A stretch of DNA of 64,000 bases, taken from positions 620,001 to 684,000 of the forward strand of contig JAKNDB010000018.1 of the NCBI GenBank assembly GCA_024305405.1. Reading direction: 5' to 3'. This document shows, piece by piece, positions 11,694 through 37,280 of this stretch. The notes below the pieces were generated by a model that was not told where the DNA came from, ran no database searches, and saw only the letters and a program-made list of their open reading frames with translations. A program made the position numbers and the translations under genes. The number at the start of each line of letters is the position of its first letter. Within the stretch, counting starts at the first letter, position 1. Source of the DNA: Dirofilaria immitis. Lineage: Eukaryota; Nematoda; Chromadorea; Rhabditida; Onchocercidae.

Positions 11694-14685
11694 TCAAACG
11701 TAGCTTACGTCACTATCTTCATCAGCAAAATAATTCATTGAATGTTGTAATGTTTGAATAGATTTATGATTTTTTATAGTTGTTGAATTGTCAATCTAAA
11801 AAAATTTCCATTAAAAATTATAAATATGTATTTCAAAACATTATAAAAATCATCGTCATATTCTATGATTCAATTTTATAAATTTAATTAAAAATTTACT
11901 CCATAAAAATAATCAGTCAATATTAAAGTATTGACAAAATTTGATTATCAAAAAAAAATAATTTGATAAATTAATAACTAAAATATTTATTAATTCGAAG
12001 AAAAAATGAAAGATTAAATTTACTTCTGATAATAATAAAAATTTTTAAAAGATTTCGAAATATTTAAAATTAAAATTAAGCATAATTTTTTAATTATTTA
12101 TTGTTTATTATATACGCTAAACAAAATATTCATACGAATTGTTTATTGTAAAGATTAGTCGCAAAGAATAAATAAATAAGAAAATAAATATTACAATAAT
12201 TGTTTGCATTTCATTTTAAAGAATAAATAAAAAGTAAACATTACAACAATTGTTTGTATTAATAAATTTTCCAAATATTTACTTAAATTTATTTAAGCAA
12301 ATGAAAAAGATTAGTTGAATTAAAATTAATTAATTTAAATTTCATACCAATTTTGTAGGCTTATAAAAACATTCTTCATTTTTTCCGCTGACGTAACAAG
12401 CGTTGTTTTTAGACGTTGTTCGGTGAAACGAGTGGAATGTCTAACTGTTGGTGATTTCATTTCTGAATCCATAATTTGATTCCGATGATAATTTTTTCCA
12501 TGTATCATATCAAACTCATTGCTCTCAGTATCATGTCGTGATGATGACGATGATGATGATGATAGTAGACTGATATGCTTTGTCGCATGAAAAATTTTCG
12601 AGATTTTCTCGATTTTACATTTTTGATCGCTCACTGTTGCATCTTTGAGATATTTGTTCATCATTATTAGAAGTTATTGCCTAAAAATATGCAAACTGAT
12701 AGCAATGTTAACAATCACTATGATAGATATGCTTTAACAATCACTGTAATACTATCAATTAAATTATCAAATTATTCATTCTCTATTTGATAAACATTTA
12801 ATTGTGAATTATTATTTTACTTATCAAATAAACTCCCGAATATTTTATAACTTTCTGTTCCGTATTTAGAAACTAAGCCATTATTATAAAATAAACTTCT
12901 TGTCAAATAAACTTCCGAATATTTTTCTTGTCAAATAAACTTCCGAATATTTTTCTAACTAACATTATATGTTATGCTAAGATACTAAAAAAAATTTTAT
13001 GATTGAAAAAATTAAAAATATAAAATTATTTCTTATAAGATTTAATGAATTCAAAAATGGCTCATTCCTTTCATTTCTTTTTATTTAACTAAGCAAACTT
13101 TCTCGATTAAAATTCACCGATGATCGTGAAAACTTGAATAATTGTTGTGGCAATATTTGCTTTGAAATGATTTCTGTTTGTTTCACTCTAAAAAAAATTT
13201 CAGTCAATCAATCAATCAATCAATCAACCAATCAATCAAAAGAAATAGTTTAAACGAAAAAATGTATATATATTTTTTAATCAATAATTTGTGTCCTTTA
13301 ACATTGATTATAGCATTTTTTTCTTCCAAATAATTAAATTAAACTATGTAAATAATATATAGGTGATAAATTTTAACTTGTAGTAGATTAGATTTTAGAG
13401 ATAAAAATAATGAACCTATTATTAGTGCTACTGATAAGCGATGCTTCCTTCTGTGATAATGAATGGATTTGCTGATTGCTGGAAAAAGATTGCGGAGATA
13501 TTGTTTGATGAAGTATTGTATTGTGTAGGAATAATTCGGCATCAAAATATCGTGTATCTGCTAAAATTTAGCGAATAAAAAAATTAATTAAATTAAAATT
13601 GAAATGATGAAAGTTTAAAAATTATTTAAAATTGATTAATTCAGTTTTTAATTACCAAACAGTCCTTATTTTCTACATTTTATTGCATTGAATAGAGTAA
13701 TAAGTTTAAAATTAAGTTTTGATATGTTATGATTTTTTTCTTTCGGCTTTTTGTTTGAGCTAAAAAAATTATTAATTTTCATAAATGCATAACGTTTTTA
13801 TATGGAAATTGAATTACTATTTAATTTTACTATGAATAATTAATTGTGCAAAAAAATTAATTAAATTTAAATGGAAATGATAAACTTTACTAATAATCGA
13901 TTGTTGTGATTGTTGCCTGAAAAGAAGCATTGATAAAGCTTAAGAAATTTTTAAGTGAATGAATTTTAATTATTTATTTTTATTTATCGATTGATAGATT
14001 CAATATTTTTATTATTTAAAAAATGATAATAATTTCATTTAACAGTATGATATATATGTTTTGCTATTTTAAAATGTGATTTAAAAAAGATGAAAACTCA
14101 TTTAAAATAAGTTCAAATTATTGAGCAAATTTAAATTTAAATTTAAATTTAAACAATATAAATAACATATATATAACATTTATATGCATAATAGAATACT
14201 TGAAATAATACAAATTTCAATGCATAAATGCTAAATAATATCAATTTTCAAATTTTATAATTTACCACTAAAGTTTATTTAATTATATATTATAATATTT
14301 GAATTTATATATATTTTAATCGGTGATATTAAATAATGTTAAATTTGAAAATTTTATAAATTTCTATTAATTTAAAATTCAATAATATAATATATATATA
14401 TAATAGAATACATGAAATAAAAGGTATTATGCAATATAATTTTAATTATCATTAATTATTACTTAATAGCAAATAATGTAATTTGAATTGATTAAATTGA
14501 CTTAAATTAATGCAATAATGTAATTTTAAATTGATAGAGCAAGTTTAAACTCAAATTTTAATTAATTACCTAATATTATATTGCCATCGTTTACAACGTT
14601 GTTGAGCATCATCATATGATAATGATAAGGGTAGATAATATCGTTTGGGTTTTGATGGTATTGATAGCATTACTAATATTTCCAT
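11694..14685 (-). CDS. Six- or seven-exon gene, polar Ser/Gln-rich protein of unknown function
   Basis: Rebuilt from splice sites: exons 14570-14685 (starts ATG), 13891-13916, 13416-13560, 13118-13187, 12348-12680 and 11694-11795 (ends TGA). Every junction matches in phase, which is strong support because no single exon is long. The product begins MEILVMLSIPSKPKRYYLPL and continues with Gln- and Ser-rich sequence (QQSQQSII, SFSSNQQIHSLSQK), a short basic stretch and an acidic end (FADEDSDVSYV). No domain, signal peptide or membrane segment is recognised. The 333-base fifth exon carries an in-frame TAA unless a 231-base segment (12388-12618, GTAAAA to GTCAG) is spliced out. With that removed, the frame runs through NEECFYKPTKL into the last exon, for about 186 residues. 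The removed segment is unusually GC-rich and open in another frame, with a run of eight serines, so dual use or a pair of compensating base-call errors is possible. Confidence 0.6.
13200..13241. repeat. TCAA tetranucleotide microsatellite
   Basis: About nine copies of TCAA, one interrupted (ACCA), in an intron of the surrounding minus-strand gene, just upstream (minus sense) of its fourth exon. A sister array of the same unit lies at 54465-54508. Confidence 0.8.
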
Positions 14686-16200
14686 ATATATTCGTATATT
14701 ATACCTCCAAAAATTTGCATATTAAAATGCAAAAAGTATTAAATCAGATGCAATACAATAATCAGCAGAATATTCGAGAAAACTAAGCATAAATTAACAA
14801 CTTGATATTTGAAAAATAGGATGTTTGAGAAAATTATGAATAAATTAATAAGACAACATTTAAAAAACATTATTTCAAGATAATGAGATGTTCGAGAAAT
14901 GGGATGTTCGAGAAAATGCTATGTTCGAGAAGCGGATGTTTGAGAAAATTGTGCATAAATTTAAAAAGTAATCTTAAAAATACAAATTTTCATGTAAATT
15001 TTTTTATTTAAAATTATTGATAACAAAATGCAAATAAAAGAACTGATAAAAAGGGAGAAAAGAGGGAGAGGGAAAGGGAAAAAAAGTGAGAGAGATGGAT
15101 TTGAGAAAATTGAAAAATGGATTTTTGCTTTTTTTCCTTCTCCTAACCTATTCTGATTAAATTATGGATAGAAAAAAGTTGGAAAAAGCCCTGAAACATT
15201 ATATTTTTATGGACAACAATTCAGCCTTACTTTAAGTGAATTTAATTTCAACAATTCTTGCAGTTTTTCATTTTGCTAAATATATTCTTTCCTATGGCCA
15301 ATTGTTTTTATTTCAATTTTTTCAATTTTAAATTATTAAAAAAAAAAGAATGGGCCAATAATAATAGAAGCGATGTAAATATAAATTTGAATAATTAATT
15401 ATAATATTTTAATTGTTATATATATTATAACAATTATTTCAAAAGAAATGAATAAATTAGTAATAGAAATATAATTCGATTGATCTATCAATTATATTAT
15501 TACAATTTATTGAGTATAATATGAAATTATTATTTTAAAAAAATGAGCCAATATTGATAGAATAATATAAATAAGCCAAATATTTTGTTGTTATCATAAC
15601 AATAAGACATTATTCATTTCTCCCTCGTTATTTTTGATCATCATCATTTCTTCTAATTGATTATTTTATTGAATAAAGAAATTTAATAGTATTTTTGGAT
15701 TATTCAAATTTATATCTTTTCATTTCAAATACTTTGATATATAATTGATTATTATAATATTTTATTGAATTAAATAACAATTAGAAGAATAGAAATTTAG
15801 ATAGTTTATTATTGCAATATTTCATGTAATTAAATATAATCCAAATATAAATTTAAATATGAATTTGAATAATCTATCGCTGCAAAATTTTATTTAATTA
15901 TATATCAAATAGGAAAGAATGGCTATGATCATTTAAAATATTATTAAATATATAAATCAAATACAAATCGAAATACAAATCTGAATAATCAATTACTACA
16001 ATATATTATTATTCAATTTAAATATTAATTAGAATTAAACTAAAATTAAATTTTTTTAATATAAAAATTTGTCAAAGGATGAAAAGAGAAAACTATCGTA
16101 ATAACATTCCTTTTTATGCAATAAAATTGCAACATTTATTATTCAATTTGAAATAAAACAGAAAAATTTTCTTTTTTGGAAGAAAAGAATTATTGTAGGA
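14686..16200. other. Intergenic, no gene seen
   Basis: A+T-rich sequence upstream of the minus-strand gene that starts at 14685. Includes a short purine-rich tract at 15045-15110. Around 14860-14945 the motif ATGTTTGAGAAA or ATGTTCGAGAAA recurs about five times at irregular spacing. Confidence 0.45.
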
Positions 16201-16213
16201 ATATTATGATAAG

Positions 16214-16271
16214 ATAGAGGGAAAAAGAGAGGGAGGGAGGGAGGGAAGAAGAGAGGGAGAGAGAGAGAAAG
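16214..16271 (+). other. Purine tract with canonical G-quadruplex motif
   Basis: The plus strand at 16231-16245 reads GGGAGGGAGGGAGGG, four G-triplets with single-A loops, inside a longer GA-rich tract. This is the strict G-quadruplex pattern and stands out in a genome this A+T-rich. The open frames seen opposite it are low-complexity Ser/Pro/Leu artefacts. Confidence 0.75.
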
Positions 16272-16388
16272 GGGAAAATTTTGTAAAGAAATGAAAAGTT
16301 TCAGGATGAATTGATGATGAATCATTAAATTTTTGCCGTTCATACGATTTATTATTACTTTTTAAGGGAAATATTTTAAGCAAATTTC

Positions 16389-16616
16389 TATGAATCAAAT
16401 TTACTTGAATACTTAAATTTGCTTTCTATGAATGAAACTTACTTGAATACTTAAATTTGCTTTCTATGAATCAAATTTACTTGAATACTTAAATTTGCTT
16501 TCTATGAATGAAATTTACTTGAATACTTAAATTTGCTTTCTATGAATCAAATTTACTTGAACACTTAAATTTGCTTTCTATGAATCAAATTTACTTGAAT
16601 ACTTAAATTTGCTTAT
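16389..16616. repeat. 38-bp tandem repeat, six copies
   Basis: Six consecutive 38-base units beginning TATGAATCAAATTTACTTGA and ending in AAATTTGCTTTC. Units 1, 3, 5 and 6 carry CAAA at positions 8-11, while units 2 and 4 carry GAAA, so the array looks as if pairs were amplified together. Weaker partial copies follow near 16680-16715 and 16785-16825. The unit is not a multiple of three and is not coding. Confidence 0.9.
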
Positions 16617-17575
16617 AATAATTTTAGGTTCATTAAATTCCTTATCGTTCATGCAATTTGCATTTTTAGAGAGAATATTTTAAGCAAATTTTTGCCAATA
16701 AAATTTATTTAAGTTTTTTCGTACTATTTCTTATACCTATTAGATTCACCGCTATTCATATAATCAATTAGAAATATTTTAAACAATTTTTATTAATAAA
16801 ATTTACTTAAATACTTAAATTCATTTTTACTATTTTTGTATTTGAAATTTTGATCTAATTTGTTGATAAAAAGATCGAGTCTTTTTGGAACATAAAAAGT
16901 TATTGATAGGATGGGATTGGTGTTGGAGAAATCAAAATTTTAAATCGATTTTATGCATATTTTGCAGTATCATGCTGTAATATTATTTATGCGAAGATGT
17001 ATCGCATGGCTTACTAATTTCAATTTCCGATATCCAGTTAGTAATTTAAATTCTTTAATAAAATTGCATTTTGTTCTAAAATTTAATTTAAGTTAAAAGT
17101 TTGTAAACATTTAATTGGGTTACTTTTGTTTAGATTGTGATATTTCCGGTATTTGATTTCTAATTAGTGCTTAATTTTTTTTTTTGAAAGAAAATGAAAA
17201 CTTATGCAAATTTTATCATTTTATACGTACGGGATGAAAAGATAAAAGTTTGATTATAAATCAAGGATTTGCAAAAGAATTGCTTATTATTTAATATCAT
17301 GGTAGATCGTGACCCTATCATCATCATCTCAATCTTGAATCATTCAACTAATTCGGTTCTTCCAAATACGTTTATCATCAAGACATCTTCATTTACTTTT
17401 TATATTTTTGGATTCTGATATCAATTTCTAATCATTAATGATAATGATAAGTAGTAAATGATTCTCCAAAAGACTGTTCAGTATTTTAGATAATGTTTAA
17501 TTCATTATCTATTTTCATATTGATTAAAAACAAATTTAAATGAATGATTTCATATCATTAAGAATTTATTATCAA

Positions 17576-20500
17576 TCATTGATTCTTCCATAACATATAT
17601 TCATAATTATTTACCGTATTTTCTTTTCCTTGTTCTATTCTATACCGAAATAATACTTCTGTTTGTTTACCGGCATAATAAACAGCTTGAATTTTTTGAA
17701 TTGCATTTCCCTCAAATGGTAATTCACTGTCCTTAAGTGTATTATAAATTTCCAACTTTGATCCACTCGAATCGACATTATATTCAAGCCTGTTTATTGT
17801 AGTAAGTACAACTGTATATATATACTTAAATTGATTGGAAATATTAATTGGAAATAAAATTCTCATTCGATTAATTGATAAATCAAAAGGATCGAATAAT
17901 TTAAAATAAATAAAATAATTTTAAATAAATTATTCCAATATTTCGATTTATCAAATAATTTAAAAATCAAAAAGAATTAATAAATTTTGAATTTTTTTCA
18001 GAAAATTTAAAAAAATTTAATCTATTGGAAGTAAAAAATTAAAAATTTCCAAAATTTAAATAATATTTGTTTATTGATTGATTAGTGATTAGTGAAAATA
18101 AATTTAATCAATCAATATTACTATAGAAACTACTAACATGAATTGTTTATAATGTACATTTGCAATAAGTATAATAGCTTTAGAACATAATTCATGCAAA
18201 CGATGATGAACACTTAAATTAAGATATCGTAATACAATATCAATATCCAATTTTTCCCATTCCTAAATAAATATTTATTTATTTTTCCTCTTTTTTTCAC
18301 ATTAAAATTAAATAAAAATATTGATTAATTTATTGCTTGAATGTTAAAATATTAATTAAAATATTGGAATAGTAATTAATTAATTTACATTTAAATATGC
18401 ATATAATTATATTTACAATTTTTAAAATACATATTTTATATAAGAAAAATAAATAAGTAAAATTTTGAAGGAAATCTTCCAAAAAAAAAGAAATTCAAAT
18501 TTTCAAAAGAAAAAAATAAAAATTTACAATTTCAGATAAATTTGATATTTAAATTCTATCAATTAAAATATTAAATAAATGAATTAATTGCATGGAAAAA
18601 TTGCTTTTGCATTATCAGAAAATGGGAAAAATCAAATTTCCTTTCTCTGATAATTTCAAACTTAGAATTTGAATTTAATTAATAATTTAATTAACGAATA
18701 TTTTTCATTCAATTGAACAATGAAGAAGAAGAAGAAATAAAAGGTCAAACATCATTTAATTTTTACGAAGTCCATCGGTGATATGATGGATAAGCGTCCA
18801 AAAACCGCGTGGTCGAAATGCTCGAATGCATAAGATGAAATCATCCAAAACATCCGGTGACGCATCAATTAAATCAAACGAACCTTTTAATGCATAATTT
18901 ATCATCTGAAATTAAATACTAAATATGAAACAAAAATTGATTTAAAATTAATTCAAAATTGAAATTTTAAAAATTTACATTTCATTTAAAATTATAAGAT
19001 GTATATTTTTTTGCACATATGAAAAATTGAAATAAAGGAATTACAAATAATATGCAAATTATTATAAAAATCATAAACGTGATTAAAAATTCTCGAAATT
19101 TCTCTTTCTAATCTCGAATGATCTGAGATCATATTAATAAAAAATATTCCCGTTCATTTATAATTCCTTCTAATAGTTCATTTATCAACAACTTATTCAA
19201 ATTTACATTTTTCAATAAAAATCTTAAGATTACTGTAACAACTTATAATTTCCTCTATTTATCCCGCTTCCCGCTTTTTCCCTAAAATCGAGAAAAAATG
19301 AGAAAATAATCGAAAATTAAAAATGAAAATTAATTTAGATATCTTTAGAAATTATCGTTTATTTAAATAGAATAGCTCTATTCTACTTATATTTGCATAT
19401 ATATATATATATATATTTTCAAAACAAAAAGAAAAATTACTACAATAAATCTGATTAGACTTAATTGGATTTATTTAGATACGATAGTTTCTGAAAAAGT
19501 AGTCGGCAACTTATATATTGTCGAAAGCATTTCAGAATTTTTAAGAAAAATTTTCATTAAGTTCAAATAAAAGTTCATACGAATATTTCATAAATTTAAG
19601 ACATAATTTGAAACTTTAAAAAGTCATAAAGTCATGCGCAAAAATGAATTTCATTGGGTTACGGCAAATTTAAAAATCTGTTGAAAACTTTCGACAGACC
19701 TGTTGAACCGATTCTCTTCGATGTTCAATTATAATTGATTTCATATTTGGATTAGCATCTATTTCATTATGAATTCGATCGATTGTAAGATATACTAAAT
19801 ATCGAACCGTTTCAATTGTACCGTCTTTGGTATGTATTATAAAATCTCTAAAAATGACGATTAAATTTAATGATTAGTTTGAGATAATCAATACAATGAT
19901 TATCTATTGGTATTTAGCTATTGATAGTCAAACATAGTGATTAATTAAGAATAATGAAATTTAGTAATTACTTTACGACGATATAACATAATGCTTAGCT
20001 CTCAATGATTAGCTTGTGATGATTAAATATAATTATTAGCTTATGATGATGAATATACTGATTAGTTTACAATGATCAAATATAGTAATAAGCTATTGCT
20101 GATGAAATGTGATAATTAAGCATAATCAAGTATAATGATTCGCAATCGACGGATCAACTGACGATTTCCCGCATTAATTAAATCTAATAATTATCTTACA
20201 TAATGATTAGCATACGATAATGAAATGTGATAATTAGCTTATTTGTAGATAAATGTGATAATTAATTACTAATTATTAAACTATAAAACATAAAAATATT
20301 GATAGAATATTTTTTTTTCAACAAACATACGAATTTTCAACAGCTTTAGCATACATTACGCAACGATAATCATCATTTGAAAGATTTGCAGGTATATCAG
20401 GTGTAACAAATGCTGTCGAGAATAACCATGGAGAAATTTGAATAAATTCATGCGCTTCAAATCGTAACTCATAGCTTAATTTCAATGTACAATCATAAAA

Positions 20501-22130
20501 TTCGGATGATTCCAAAATTTTCAAAATTTTTGTCAAAAATTCCGAATTCCATACATCAACTAAGCTTCGTTCAAACATTAATTCAGTTGATATTTCTGTA
20601 ACAAAGAAATAATAACAAAAAAATGAAAAATTAAAAATTAAATTTTCTGTTACTTTGAAAATATTTTGATAAATAAAATTTTAATACGGAAGAAATAAAA
20701 AAATATTAATTAAATCATTTATTTATTTACCTAAATTTTGTTTAGAAATTGCTTTTACAGAAATTTTATATTTTCCACGTGGTGGAATTGCATAGGAATC
20801 ATGGGAATTAACTGCAAGTGTTGTATAACTTGAAAAACATATCGACCTAAATTCTTCATTTTTGATATCATTTGAGATTATATTAGATTTTAAAATCATA
20901 TCAAATATTGGTGTAAATTTTTAAATTATCAATTATTCCCTAAATTTCATAAGTAGAAAAGTTTCATTTCTATCTGTCAAAAAAAACGATTGCTAAAATA
21001 GGATAGAAAAATTTGTTCTGAAAATTTTAAAACTTAAAATCTCTGAAAAGAATTTCCTGCCATACTTACTAGAAAGATAGATTGCATATAATAATTAGAT
21101 TAATTTCAGGAATCTCTTACCAGAGATTCTTGAAGCTATAATAGAATAGCAAGATATGGTAAGTGAGAAGTTCTTTCCAAAGATTTTAAATAAATGGAGA
21201 AAGAATTGCTTAGAGAGATAAATGAAATTATTGTAAGATTGATTTCAGGAATCTTTACGAAGGGCCGTATTTTAATTATAATAGAATGAGAAAAGGCGAC
21301 AGAAAATTTTTTCGGAAGACCAAATAAAATGATTACAAAATTGATTTCAAGAATCTTTTTGGAAAGCCGATGCTTAATAGTATAATAAATTAGATTATCA
21401 CTACATATAACGTTATTACATTAATTTCAGGACTGACAATTCTGGAAAGGTATAAAATTTGATAATCTGTTTCACAGGTAATATAATAAAAAAGCAAATT
21501 AAAAATCAAAATCATCAAAGCAGCTTGAAACAACTTGAAATTTTATGAATTATTATCATAAGTTTAAAATAAACCTATTAAGAAAAAAATAAATTATTTG
21601 AAAATATTTAATTATTTTTTCATATAATTTTTAAATGAAAACATTTTCTAAATTTGCAAATAATTGAAATTTCTTTTTGTTTATCTTTTCATAACTTAAT
21701 TATTTGATTATTGGCTTGCAAATTTCAAATATGATAAATTGATTAAAGAATTTCGAAGATCAGTCTAACTTTTCTGCTTCTTTTAACAAATACCATATGC
21801 ATGTAATTTTCAAATTCTTTATAAAAATTTTCGAAAAAATTATCATAATCGATCAATAATTCCATCTTTCAACATTATGTACATACAGCTAATAGAAAAT
21901 GCTTTAAAATATCTTATCAAATATTATAATTTTTTTCGTAATTATTTGAAAAATCAATAAACAAAATATGAAAAATTACCATCGAACAGAACGTGGACCA
22001 TAATTGGTGTAAAAATTTGCCGATAAATTAAGGATCGAATTTTCTTGAGCAGAAAGTTTGAAAAATTTTTATGAATAAATATTAATTCCGTCAATGTACT
22101 TCCTGGCTTATCAATTACTGCGAATTCCAT
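17576..22130 (-). CDS. Seven-exon gene, BTB/POZ-like protein (tentative)
   Basis: Exons at 21980-22141 (first ATG at 22130), 20731-20853, 20331-20595, 19700-19847, 18767-18905, 18138-18262 and 17576-17789 give about 387 residues ending YMLWKNQ. Most junctions match in phase. The acceptor of exon 2 (GAAG) is weak and was chosen because it fits the phase. Exon 3 reads SEFYDCTLKLSYELRFEAHE then FIQISPWLFSTAF, which resembles the BTB pattern of a DxTL strand, a FxAH turn and SPxF helix. Exon 4 (DFIIHTKDGTIETVRYLVYL) and exon 5 (YALKGSFDL) look like a second diverged BTB unit, and exon 6 (LNLSVHHRLHELCSKAI) like its C-terminal helices. BTB domains usually mediate dimerisation or bind cullin-3. The assignment is by eye only. 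Exons 5 and 6 disagree by one base of phase (one base too many in exon 5), possibly at a T run. A nucleocytoplasmic location is likely, as no signal peptide is seen. Confidence 0.5.
19855..20285. repeat. Intronic degenerate short repeats
   Basis: In the intron between exons 3 and 4 of the BTB-like gene the text TGATTAGCTTATGATGA and its variants recur roughly every 25-45 bases on the plus strand, about ten times, with many substitutions. Confidence 0.5.
21090..21435. repeat. Intronic degenerate repeat, four copies
   Basis: The motif GATTAATTTCAGGAATCT, followed by GAAGG- or GGAAAG-like text, occurs near 21098, 21237, 21340 and 21420 with spacings of about 139, 103 and 80 bases. It lies in the first intron of the BTB-like gene. 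TTTCAG on the plus strand mimics a splice acceptor, but no exon follows. Confidence 0.5.
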
Positions 22131-22674
22131 TTTCGAATTTCCTAAAACTTTTGATAATCTAAGAAATAAGTTTCCTTTTCTTTATTAGAAATTATTTAAT
22201 TAAAATCAGCTTATCGTATCAGAGGAAAAGTTAGTAAGTTACGATGACCATTTTTTAAAAAATTTTCCCTACATTAATCAATTTGAGAATTTGAGAATTT
22301 AAAATTGAATTTCAGAACCTAAATCACAAATCAATAATCACATTATATTATCATTATTATCGTTAATCTGTTAAGTATTTTCTACAATAAAATCTCATTA
22401 TCGTCGAAATTTTTGTTATTACAATAATTAATTAAATGTATAATATATAAAAAAATTTATATATAAATGTAGTTAATTATTTATCGGCTGATCAATCGAA
22501 ATATCAGATTGATCAATTCGGAATGGATTGGTTAAATGGTACGTAATTGAAGAAATAAAACGAATGACCGATTATGGTATTGGAAATGATATTTAAATAT
22601 TTCAAAATGTCATTATGCAAATTTTATAGTTAACGAAAAGTAAGTAATATTAGCCTAAATAGAAGTTCAGTTTA

Positions 22675-22830
22675 CATCCAATTGACGGACCAGGTATTGA
22701 AATGCAATTCCAACAACTACTCTGAATTTTTAGCCGCAGGAATGGCGATATCGTAATTATTGGCATCATACTTACCTTCCTATGAATTCTTGTTAACGTA
22801 TTTAGATTATAAACGATTCCAATAAAAAAG
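22675..22830 (+). pseudogene. Possible relic of a coding exon
   Basis: On the plus strand, text with coding-like composition reads NNYSEFLAAGMAIS, an in-frame TAA, then LLASYLPSYEFLLTYLDYKR in the same frame. One stop in an otherwise open, GC-richer frame suggests a decayed exon or a chance run. It lies upstream of the BTB-like gene on the other strand. I do not recognise a family. Confidence 0.2.
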
Positions 22831-22834
22831 ATGT

Positions 22835-24411
22835 CGTTGTTATTGTCGAATAATATTTAAAAATTTATTGAAATAAATTATAAATTAAATTCCTACAAAA
22901 AAGGGAAAAATTCAATATAAATTTATATATAAATAAATGAAATGATTCTATTAAGTTTTGATGGGAAAAATCGAAAAAGATAAATAAAAGGAATAAAATT
23001 ATTTTTTTAATAAAATATCTCCTTTATCACATTATAAAAATTCTCTCAAATCAAATGATGAATCTGTTATCATTTAACAACTAATATTTTGAACATCTCT
23101 TTTACTAATTTATTATCTAACTTAAATAGTACCAGATGTTATGCATAGATGTATATTTCATAAAATAATTTCATGTAAATTAGTTTTTTATATCTGTGAC
23201 AAAACTGTTAATGATTGTTACGGAAATTCTCTTTAGACATCTCTCTCGTTATATATAAACCACAGGAAATTTTAATATAATCATTTCCTTCTATCCTATC
23301 TATATCATCGATGTTCTCTTCACATTTCTCTCAATTTGCTATATTACCACTCAAATGTCACTTATCGTTTTACTGATAGTATCTCGGATGTCATTCATTT
23401 ATAATTGGAACTATTTTGAACCTCATTTCTACTCGAATATTTTCTATCCGGACAATAATAAAGGATAAATTGTTGTATGTCTCGAATATGCGACAATAGT
23501 GGTACTCAGTAAGTCATTCCATTAAAACTTGATTCCTTCTACCAACAAAAATGATAACACTCATTTTCGTATTCTTTTTCCCGACACCGTTCAAAAAAAA
23601 AAGACTAATTAATGTTGAAATGTTATATGGAATACGCAGACAGAAAAAAAGGTAACTAAAAAAATTTATAAATAATAAAAATTAATTAATGATAAAATTC
23701 GTAATTAATAAATCATATACTATAAATAGCTCAGGAAATCATTGAAATAAATATTTGGTATAAATGATTTTTGTTTATTCGAAGTAAATATTTATTCAAA
23801 ATTAATAGTAATAAAAATATGATAAACTAGCAATATTCATACATTCACATCATCTAGCACTTTTTATGATAAATTTACAATCTTTCACAAAAAAATTTTG
23901 AAATCATTTTTGAAATTTCAAAGGAAAAAAGCATATTAGTTTTAACATTATCGAAATATCTCGGATTTTAAAAATTGAAATAACAATATTTATTAATATT
24001 TTAATAAATCAATAATTTTCCTTTTCCAAGTTCGAGAATGATGATGTATCAATCGGATTTGATTATAAGATCAAAAATAGGTGAAAAATTATTTAAAATA
24101 AATTTTTGACAATTTGTAATAATTTAATAAATGAGCAATTTTATTTTTATTTTTCATTTTTGTGAAAACAATTAAATGATTAATCTGAGGAACAGAATAT
24201 ATCGATCAGATTTGATCATAAAATCAAAAATAGACAAAAAATATCAGCGAATTATTAGTATCGATTTTAATAATAAAATTAAAACGTGATCAATCAATAT
24301 TACTAAATCAATCGATATTACAGTAATAATTTTACAAATAAATCTAAGTTTGGAACAGGAAAAGAAAGAAGTAAATAGTTGTACAAAAAAAAAGGCTTCA
24401 ACAGGAAGAAT
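22835..24411. other. Intergenic between two minus-strand genes
   Basis: About 1.5 kb with no supported exon. GC content is slightly higher at 23220-23520. A repeated block (TATCAATCGGATTTGATTAT at 24047 and a variant at 24199, each followed by a GATCAAAAATAG-like string) resembles the repeats found in an intron of the cathepsin gene at 35180-35470. Confidence 0.4.
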
Positions 24412-37044
<12,633 letters not shown>

Positions 37045-37111
37045 TTTGTAACCTTAATAATTTTTAAAATTAAAATAAAAAGAAAAAACTTTTCTTTTTG
37101 TTGAATAAACA

Positions 37112-37280
37112 AAATACATATAATGACGAATATGGTAAATGATTACTACCGATTATGGTAAATGATTATTACCGAGTATGGTAAATGATTATTACCGTAT
37201 TCGTCATTATATTTTGTTATATATAATGTGACGAATAAATCACATGTAATGATGAATATGGTAATAATCATTTTAATAAT
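37112..37280. promoter_or_regulatory. Palindromic repeat cluster upstream of the cathepsin start
   Basis: ATAATGACGAATATGGTAA near 37120 is matched by its near-perfect inverse TTACCGTATTCGTCATTAT near 37195. Between them TATGGTAAATGATTATTACC is repeated about three times, itself partly palindromic. A weaker copy follows near 37225-37270. It lies 70-230 bases upstream of the protease start codon, so it may hold regulatory sites; this role is inference. Confidence 0.45.

Noticed and set aside
12335..12664. 109-codon serine-rich open frame as an independent gene
   Set aside because: It overlaps a phase-consistent exon of the seven-exon model, and its start is not supported; treated as an intron or alternative frame.
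13339..13545. 68-codon minus-strand frame
   Set aside because: Shadow of exon 13416-13560, whose other frame joins its neighbours in phase.
16143..16398. Pro/Ser/Leu-rich minus-strand frames
   Set aside because: Opposite the GA-rich tract; composition follows the repeat.
16389..16616. CRISPR array
   Set aside because: Units are contiguous with no spacers, and the genome is eukaryotic.
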